DNA of 64,000 bases from an uncultured Verrucomicrobiota bacterium (GTDB taxonomy: Bacteria; Verrucomicrobiota; Verrucomicrobiia; Chthoniobacterales; JACTMZ01): positions 1 to 64,000 of the forward strand of contig CAJBKE010000052.1 in assembly GCA_903953565.1 (NCBI GenBank), in the 5' to 3' direction. The notes under the pieces are model-generated. The model ran no database searches. It saw nothing but the letters and a program-made list of their open reading frames with translations, and was not told the DNA's origin. Both the position numbers and the translations under genes were made by a program. Below, in pieces: positions 58,101-64,000 of the stretch (the stretch's first letter is position 1; each line of letters starts with the position of its first letter).

Positions 58101-58414
58101 AGCCGGTGGCTCTGGTTGCCGCTCGATGCCTCCTGGCCACCGCGCTCCTGCATGCCGGGTGCGTGGGCATGGATATGGGCGGTCCCGAGACCGGTGACCA
58201 GCGCCACACCTATGCCAACCTCAACTCGGAGCAGCGCTGGGCCCTGCGAGATGCCGCCCGCAATGGGGATCACGAACTTGTTGCCACCGTATCCCGCATG
58301 GCTTGGGATAATCCTAACGCGGCCGTCGAGTTGGGCAATTACGCGGCAGCTCTGCGTCCGGAGGCGTCGGACCAGGTCACGGCGGCCGTGACGCGGGCGG
58401 TGGCGGGGCGCTGA
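58097..58414 (+). CDS. Hypothetical lipoprotein
   Basis: [24 protein letters not shown] lipobox; overlaps rhodanese gene by 4 bp. Confidence 0.65.
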   Translation: MKPVALVAARCLLATALLHAGCVGMDMGGPETGDQRHTYANLNSEQRWALRDAARNGDHELVATVSRMAWDNPNAAVELGNYAAALRPEASDQVTAAVTRAVAGR

Positions 58415-58424
58415 GTTTCTTTCC

Positions 58425-59000
58425 TCAGGCGTGGCGCATCCGGTCGGTGATCCGCCGCCCGTCGCGCTTTGCATAATAGTTGCTGCGCAGTCTCATGATG
58501 CTGAAGGAAACCCAAGCGGCCGAGAGCGCCGCGAAGGCACCGACCCCGATGGCCAGCAGGAGAAGGGACACCTTGCCCGTGGTGTTGGGAGGAACTTGCA
58601 TCACGGCGCCGAAGATTCCGATCGACCCGCCGATGGCGAAGGCCAGCTGCATGGCGCGCCTCTTGACGAGCTTGTAGGGCGACATGGGATCGCTCAGGCG
58701 GTAGGAAAGGAAGCCGAAGACCAGGCCGGTCGCGCCGGCAAGGACCGTGCAGTAGGCCAGAAAGTATTCCCGGAAATGCTCCTTCTTCATGCGTGCCATA
58801 AACTGCGAGTAGCGGTCTTTTATCGTGCCCACCTTGCGATCGATGAACGGTTCGTTGGGCGGCGTGGGGGAGTTGCTGATCGCGAGATCGTCCAGCGGTA
58901 ACTGGGAGAAGGCCGTCACGGGCGCAGCGACCGGAGCAAGGACGCACAAAACTACGGCCAGCAAGGCCGCGCAGTGCAAAAAATGGAGGGTTTTCGGCAA
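58425..59000 (-). CDS. Hypothetical membrane protein (start uncertain)
   Basis: Hydrophobic N-terminus then three or more TM segments. Confidence 0.55.
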   Translation of the reverse strand: MPKTLHFLHCAALLAVVLCVLAPVAAPVTAFSQLPLDDLAISNSPTPPNEPFIDRKVGTIKDRYSQFMARMKKEHFREYFLAYCTVLAGATGLVFGFLSYRLSDPMSPYKLVKRRAMQLAFAIGGSIGIFGAVMQVPPNTTGKVSLLLLAIGVGAFAALSAAWVSFSIMRLRSNYYAKRDGRRITDRMRHA

Positions 59001-59017
59001 GGAGGAATCGCGTTGTT

Positions 59018-59695
59018 TCAGGTGCGCGGGGTTTGTTCGATTTGCTGGCGGAGTTTGGCTACAGTGCGGGCGGCGAGCACCCCTTTCCAGTGGACGCAAG
59101 GGTGGATGACCGCTTCGCGGCCGAGGATGGAACCGGGGCTCAAGACGGAGTTGCATCCGACTTCGGCGAGGTCACCGATGATGGCGCCGAATTTTTTCAG
59201 CCCGGTCGGCACGCCGCCGTCCGGACCGCGGACGATGACCTCCCCGTGATCAAGACGGACATTGGAAAGGATCACGCCGGCGCCGAGGTGGGCTTTGTGG
59301 CCGAGGATGGAGTCACCCACGTAGTTGAAGTGGGGAACTTGGGCGCCGTCGAAGACGATGCAGTTTTTGAATTCGCAGGAATTGCCGAGAACAGCATCGT
59401 TGCCGACGATGACGTTTTCGCGGATGTAGCATCCGGCCCGGATCTGGCAGCGGTCGCCGATCCAGGCCGGGCCTTTGATCATGGCACCTTGTTCGATCGT
59501 GGTGCCGTGACCGATGTAAACCGCATTGCTGATGAAGGGACGTCCGATTTGTTTGCCGTGGATGGCGGGCTTGAGGCGGAATTGCAGGTAGGAGGCGATG
59601 AGCGGCAGCGCTTCCCAGACATTGGTCACTTTCTCGAAGAGCGACCGGTGATCGGTGTGCTCGAGATCGAGGTAATCAGCGGGGGAGTAGGTCAA
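59018..59695 (-). CDS. Left-handed beta-helix (hexapeptide) acyl/nucleotidyltransferase-like protein, GlmU-C-like
   Basis: Hexapeptide repeats: IEQGAMIKGPAWIGDRCQIRAGCYIRENVIVGNDAVLGNSCEFKN; TTG start assumed. Confidence 0.78.
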   Translation of the reverse strand: MTYSPADYLDLEHTDHRSLFEKVTNVWEALPLIASYLQFRLKPAIHGKQIGRPFISNAVYIGHGTTIEQGAMIKGPAWIGDRCQIRAGCYIRENVIVGNDAVLGNSCEFKNCIVFDGAQVPHFNYVGDSILGHKAHLGAGVILSNVRLDHGEVIVRGPDGGVPTGLKKFGAIIGDLAEVGCNSVLSPGSILGREAVIHPCVHWKGVLAARTVAKLRQQIEQTPRT

Positions 59696-59699
59696 GAGA

Positions 59700-59811
59700 G
59701 TTGAGGGATGAGGGTTGAAAGTTGAGGCAGAAAAGCTGCTTTCAGTGACATGTGACGAGTGACGAGATCGTGTGCCTTCCACCCTCAACCCTCAACTCTA
59801 AACCCTCAACT
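59700..59811. repeat. GTTGAGG-type degenerate inverted simple repeat
   Basis: gttgagggatgagggttgaaagttgagg ... accctcaaccctcaactctaaaccctcaact; related run near 61750. Confidence 0.6.
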
Positions 59812-59815
59812 GCTT

Positions 59816-61219
59816 TCATCCTCCCGTGCGGGTCAGCTTGGTTCCTTCTTTGGTATCTTTGACCACCCAGCCGTGTTTGAGCAACTCATCACGGAGCGTG
59901 TCGCTCTTGGCCCAATCTTTGGCGGCGCGGGCGGCGTTGCGTTCATCGAGCAAGGCGGCGACTTCGGCGGGGACGGCAGCGGCCTCGGGTTCGAGACGCA
60001 GAACCGAGTTAATGCGCTCCCAGTAGTCGAGCAGGCCGCGGGCCTGTTCGGGGGAGATTTGGCCTTGGTCCATGGCGCGGTTGGTGTCGCGGACCAGATC
60101 GAAGAGGGCGCCGAGGGCGGCGGAGATGTTGAGGTCGTCGTCGAGGGCGGCGGCAAATTTGTCTTCCGCAACGAGCGGGCTCGGCTCACTCCTCTGCGCG
60201 GTGGCAGCCAGTTCGGCGAGGCGTTGCTGCCATTCATCTAGCCGCTGCAACGCGCTGCGGGCCCCGGCCAGCCCTTCGAAAGTGAAGTTGAGCGGGAGGC
60301 GGTAGTGGGCGGAGAGAAGCACGTAGCGCACCTCGCGTCCGGTCCAGCCTTTGTCGAGGAGATCGCGCAGGGTGTAGAAGTTGCCGAAAGATTTGGCCAT
60401 CTTGCGTCCATCGACCATGAGGTGGGCGCAATGCATCCATAGGTTGACGAATTTTTGCCCGGTGCAGCATTCGGTCTGGGCGATTTCCGCTTCGTGGTGG
60501 GGGAAGATGTTATCCACCCCGCCGCAGTGGATATCGAGCCGGTCGCCAAGCAGTCCGGTGGCCATGGCGCTGCATTCGATGTGCCATCCGGGGCGCCCGG
60601 GACCCCACGGGCTCTCCCATTTCACGTCACCGTCGTCGGCGTCGTGCGCTTTCCAGAGGGCGAAATCGCCGAGGCTTTCTTTTTCGTATTCATCGGAGCT
60701 AATCCGGCCGGACGGTCGGAGTTCCTCCAGATTGAGATGCGCGAGCTGTCCGTAGGACGGGAAGCTACCGATGCGGAAGTAGACGGATTTGTCCTCTGCC
60801 TGGTAGGCGTGGCCTGCGGCGACAAGTTGTTCGATCATGCCGATCATCCGCGCGATGTGTTCGGGTTCGGTCGCAGAAGGGAACCGGCCGGCGGGTTTGA
60901 TGCGCAGTGCGTGCAGATCCTCGAAGAACGCGTCTTTGTAGGGCTTGGTGAAGTCGGCGAGGGCAACGCCCTTTTCGCGGGCACCGCGGATGGTTTTGTC
61001 GTCCACATCGGTCAGGTTCATGACGCGATCAACGACAAACCCGCGGTATTCGAGGTGACGTTGGAGGAGATCCTCGAAGAGGTAGGCACGGAAGTTGCCG
61101 ATGTGAGCGTGGTTGTAGACCGTCGGTCCGCAGGTGTAGAGCTTGACCGTCTTGCCGTTCGGATCGAGCGGGGTGAAGGGCTCGAGGGATCGGGTGAGGG
61201 TATTTTGGAAACGGATCAT
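59816..61219 (-). CDS. cysS: Cysteinyl-tRNA synthetase
   Basis: LYTCGPTVYNHAHIGNFRAYLFEDLL, HIECSAM, KMAKSFGNF (KMSKS-like). Confidence 0.95.
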   Translation of the reverse strand: MIRFQNTLTRSLEPFTPLDPNGKTVKLYTCGPTVYNHAHIGNFRAYLFEDLLQRHLEYRGFVVDRVMNLTDVDDKTIRGAREKGVALADFTKPYKDAFFEDLHALRIKPAGRFPSATEPEHIARMIGMIEQLVAAGHAYQAEDKSVYFRIGSFPSYGQLAHLNLEELRPSGRISSDEYEKESLGDFALWKAHDADDGDVKWESPWGPGRPGWHIECSAMATGLLGDRLDIHCGGVDNIFPHHEAEIAQTECCTGQKFVNLWMHCAHLMVDGRKMAKSFGNFYTLRDLLDKGWTGREVRYVLLSAHYRLPLNFTFEGLAGARSALQRLDEWQQRLAELAATAQRSEPSPLVAEDKFAAALDDDLNISAALGALFDLVRDTNRAMDQGQISPEQARGLLDYWERINSVLRLEPEAAAVPAEVAALLDERNAARAAKDWAKSDTLRDELLKHGWVVKDTKEGTKLTRTGG

Positions 61220-61225
61220 CGGAGA

Positions 61226-61254
61226 ACGACCGGCGGCGGGGACGCCGCCGCTAC
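61226..61254. repeat. Second copy of the ACGACCGGCGGCG..CGCCGCCGCTAC palindromic repeat
   Basis: 28/29 identical to 46598-46626. Confidence 0.75.
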
Positions 61255-61263
61255 AGGGCATGC

Positions 61264-61743
61264 TCATGCGGGGAGTTCGACGGAGGCGACGGCCATGGCG
61301 GCGATGCCTTCGCCGCGGCCGATGGCGCCGAGACCTTCATTGGTAGTGGCTTTGACCGCGACGCGGGCGGCCGGCAGGCCTAGGGCGGCGGCGATGCGCT
61401 CGCGCATGGAGAAGACGTGGGGAGCGATCTTCGGGGCCTCGGCAATGACGGTGGCATCGATGCTGTTGATGCGTGCGCCGCGGGCGCGGGCCAAGTTGGC
61501 GGCTTTCTCCAGAATTTCCAAACTGCTGATTCCGCGGATGGAGGGATCGGTGTTCGGAAAGTGATGGCCGATGTCCTGCTCGCCGATGGCGCCAAGCACG
61601 GCGTCCGCGATGGCGTGGCTCAACACATCGGCATCGGAGTGACCTTCGAGCCCGCGGTCATGCGGAATCTCGACCCCGCCAAGCACGAGTGCGCGTCCTT
61701 CCGCGAAGCGGTGGATGTCGTAGCCGAGGCCGGTGGTGGTCAT
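61264..61743 (-). CDS. ispF: 2-C-methyl-D-erythritol 2,4-cyclodiphosphate synthase
   Basis: GLGYDIHRFAEGRALVLGGVEIPHDRGLEGHSDADVLSHAIADA. Confidence 0.95.
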   Translation of the reverse strand: MTTTGLGYDIHRFAEGRALVLGGVEIPHDRGLEGHSDADVLSHAIADAVLGAIGEQDIGHHFPNTDPSIRGISSLEILEKAANLARARGARINSIDATVIAEAPKIAPHVFSMRERIAAALGLPAARVAVKATTNEGLGAIGRGEGIAAMAVASVELPA

Positions 61744-61779
61744 GCGGAAGTTGAGGGTTGAGCGATGAGAGTTGAGGGA

Positions 61780-62535
61780 TCAGGCCGGGATCAACGAGGC
61801 GAAGTCGGCGTGGCCGCTGGTCGCGGCGATGCGGAATTTGTTCGGGTTGTCGGCGTGGGGTTGCAAGTCGATCACGCCACCGGCGGCGGGGACGAGGAGG
61901 AGTCCGGCGGCGATGTCCCACAGACTGATCGTGCCCTCGATGTAAGCGTCGAGCCGGCCGGTGGCGACGTAGGCGATGTCGAGTGCGGCGCTGCCGAGCA
62001 TGCGCATTTTTTTCACTTGGCGAATGGCATGGTTGAAAGCGGGCAGGGTGCTGTTGATCGTGTCGACAGTTTTCGAAACGCCCATCGAGACAATGCAGTC
62101 CTCCAACTCGGTGCGCGTGCTGACCTTTATTTCACGACCATTGAGCAGGGCGGGGCCACCGGCTTCGACGGTCCAAGTTTCGTCGCGCATCGGATCGTGG
62201 ACCACACCGGCGAGGAGTGTGTTGTTGCGGCGGATGGCGATGGTCGTGGCGAAATGGGGGAGGCCGTAGAAGTAGTTCACCGTGCCGTCCAAGGGGTCGA
62301 TAATCCACTCGCAATCCCCTGTCCCGCCTCTGATGCCCTCTTCCCCGAGGATGGCGTGGTCGGGATAGCGGGCGAGGATGTGATCCTCGATGAGGCGCTG
62401 GGTGCGGCGGTCGAGTTCGAGTTTGATGTCGTGCGCCTGCATGGCATCGACCACGAGCGGTTTTTCAAAATTTTCGCGGAGAAGTTTTCCGGCGAGGAGT
62501 GCGGCGTCGACAGCCGTGGTGAGAAAATCGGACAT
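61780..62535 (-). CDS. Inositol monophosphatase family protein
   Basis: ILGEEG, WIIDPLDGTVNYFYGLPHFATTIAI, LWDIAAGLLLVPAAGG. Confidence 0.92.
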   Translation of the reverse strand: MSDFLTTAVDAALLAGKLLRENFEKPLVVDAMQAHDIKLELDRRTQRLIEDHILARYPDHAILGEEGIRGGTGDCEWIIDPLDGTVNYFYGLPHFATTIAIRRNNTLLAGVVHDPMRDETWTVEAGGPALLNGREIKVSTRTELEDCIVSMGVSKTVDTINSTLPAFNHAIRQVKKMRMLGSAALDIAYVATGRLDAYIEGTISLWDIAAGLLLVPAAGGVIDLQPHADNPNKFRIAATSGHADFASLIPA

Positions 62536-62572
62536 GCGTGAAGATGTGGTAGCAGATGCGGTTCGTGCGGCG

Positions 62573-62610
62573 GACAAAAAAAATCGGGAGGGGATCGAAA
62601 TCCCCTCCCG
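62573..62610 (-). terminator. Rho-independent terminator
   Basis: On the - strand: CGGGAGGGGATTTCGATCCCCTCCCGATTTTTTTTT. Confidence 0.85.
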
Positions 62611-62635
62611 TGCAACTTCGTTAAACCACTAAGAT

Positions 62636-62749
62636 TTAGCGACGGCGTTTAGCGGCTTTTTTCTTAGCTGTTTTCTTAGCAGCCTTTTTCTTGGCGGGCT
62701 TGCGCTTCGCGACTTTTTTCTTGGCGGCTTTTTTCTTTTTAGCGGGCAT
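62636..62749 (-). CDS. Short lysine-rich histone-H1-like protein (37 aa)
   Basis: Manual translation: MPAKKKKAAKKKVAKRKPAKKKAAKKTAKKKAAKRRR*; terminator directly downstream; absent from ORF track. Confidence 0.75.
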   Translation of the reverse strand: MPAKKKKAAKKKVAKRKPAKKKAAKKTAKKKAAKRRR

Positions 62750-62933
62750 CCAAAATCCCCCCTTTCAATCCGCAGTAGCGGGTTTGGAGATTGCATAGTT
62801 GGCAACTCACGAGTGTGTTCGTAGAACCGATGCGCATGACCGTCAACGGTTTTTTTGCAAAAATTTCAAAAAAGTTTTCCGCGAATTTTCCGCGTCGTCC
62901 GTTTGTTCGCGCAATATTGCGCGCGTTCGACAA

Positions 62934-63479
62934 TCAACGACGAAGAATTTCGTCGGCTTGCGCGGCGATATCATCGACCGGCCACAAGCGTCCCGCACCT
63001 TCGTATCCGCACGCGAGCAGACCTTCGTCGGGTCCGATGAAATGCGCGCCGCGCGTGCGCAGTGTTTCGGTGTTTTGCACCGTGGCGGGATGAGACCACA
63101 TCTTTCCGTTCATGGCCGGCGCGATGACAACCGGTGCGCGCGTGGCCAGCGCGATGCAGGTGATTGCATCGTCGGCGAGCCCGCAAGCGAGCCGTGCCAA
63201 TGCGGCCGCCGAAGCGGGAGCAATGAGCAGCAGATCGGCGCGATCGGCCAGTTCGATGTGGCCCGGACACCAACCTTCCTGCTCGTCGAACACATCGGTC
63301 ATGACCGGATGTTTGCTCAAGGTCTGCAAAGTGAGGGGCGTGATGAAGCGCCGGGCGGATTCGGTCATGACGACATGGACGTCGTGGCCTTTTTTGACCA
63401 GCGAGCTGGTCAGATCGGCGGCTTTGTAGGCCGCGATCGAGCCGGTCACTCCGAGAACGATGGTTTTCGGCGCGCCCAT
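62934..63479 (-). CDS. Phosphopantothenoylcysteine decarboxylase-type flavoprotein (CoaC alone)
   Basis: IVLGVTGSIAAYKAADL, APAMNGKMWSHPATVQNTETLRTRGAHFIGPDEGLLACGYEGAGRL; ends after the CoaC domain. Confidence 0.88.
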   Translation of the reverse strand: MGAPKTIVLGVTGSIAAYKAADLTSSLVKKGHDVHVVMTESARRFITPLTLQTLSKHPVMTDVFDEQEGWCPGHIELADRADLLLIAPASAAALARLACGLADDAITCIALATRAPVVIAPAMNGKMWSHPATVQNTETLRTRGAHFIGPDEGLLACGYEGAGRLWPVDDIAAQADEILRR

Positions 63480-63480
63480 G

Positions 63481-64000
63481 TCAGCCTTCCAGGGAAATGA
63501 TGCGCCGGCTGAGGTAGCGCTCGGCGCGGGTGATGGCGCGGAACTTGGTCAGGTCCTCCTCCATCGACCCGCTGATGATGGTGTATTTGTATTCCCGCCA
63601 GCACTTCATCTCGGTCGCGGCGTTTTCGAGGCGGAACTCGATCTGTTCGGGAGATTCGGTGCCGCGCTTTTGCAGGCGGTGGCGGAGTTCATCGAGGCTG
63701 GGCGGCATGATGAAGATATCGACGAGAGAGTCTTGAATGAAGGGGTCTTTGCTCTGCCGGATCGTGGCCGCGCCCTGCACGTCGATATCGACGAGCACAT
63801 CGACGCCCTCACGGAGGTGGTCGACGATGCTTTGGCGCAGGGCGCCGTAGTAGTGGTCGTGCACGCGCGCGTATTCGAGAAAGTCTCCGGCCGCGATGCG
63901 GCGCTCGAATTCGGCCGTGTCCATGAAATGGTAGTCCTCGCCATCGACCTCGCCGGCGCGCGGAGTGCGGGTCGTGCAGGAAACGGCGTAGACGGTATCC
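63481..64000 (-). CDS. gmk: Guanylate kinase, 5' end outside the window
   Basis: FLEYARVHDHYYG, DVLVDIDVQGAATIR; frame remains open to the window edge. Confidence 0.9.
   Translation of the reverse strand, partial: DTVYAVSCTTRTPRAGEVDGEDYHFMDTAEFERRIAAGDFLEYARVHDHYYGALRQSIVDHLREGVDVLVDIDVQGAATIRQSKDPFIQDSLVDIFIMPPSLDELRHRLQKRGTESPEQIEFRLENAATEMKCWREYKYTIISGSMEEDLTKFRAITRAERYLSRRIISLEG

Noticed and set aside
62739-62933. 64-aa minus-strand ORF MSNARNIARTN...
   Set aside because: Spans the upstream region of the H1-like gene and the end of the coaC region; no features supporting translation.
1-64000. Prophage, transposase or rRNA operon
   Set aside because: No phage structural genes, transposases or rRNA sequence were recognised in either strand.

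Overview
64 kb of a GC-rich bacterial chromosome. The gene content (PEP-CTERM sorting signal, CotH/autotransporter-strand giant secreted protein, OprB-type porin, separate accB/accC) is consistent with Verrucomicrobiota, but that assignment is an inference. Most of the window is ordinary housekeeping sequence: cfa-type lipid operon, folE2/queE/queD, two secreted GH13 enzymes, rlmI, kamA, rpmE-prfA-prmC-murA, recD2, manA, ubiE/menG, sppA-CPBP-thiL-HAD-bioB, miaB, agmatine deiminase, accB-accC-thiE, psuG, leuC/leuD, pgi, cysS, ispF, coaC and gmk, plus tRNA-Leu(CAG), tRNA-Asn(GTT) and tRNA-Ser(TGA). The strongest non-routine signals are: (1) the first ~2.1 kb reads as the distal end of an integron gene-cassette array, with three attC-like sites between small TA and lipoprotein genes; (2) a 99-bp tandem repeat downstream of tRNA-Ser that duplicates the 3' end of the tRNA, with a related tRNA-specific version downstream of tRNA-Asn, the two sharing a core while the tRNA-derived part changes with the host tRNA; (3) a 67-bp two-hairpin REP/BIME-like element (two full and two half copies) and other intergenic palindrome families; (4) a 37-aa lysine-rich H1-like ORF absent from the ORF track. 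All calls come from reading sequence and ORF translations; no database search was run.
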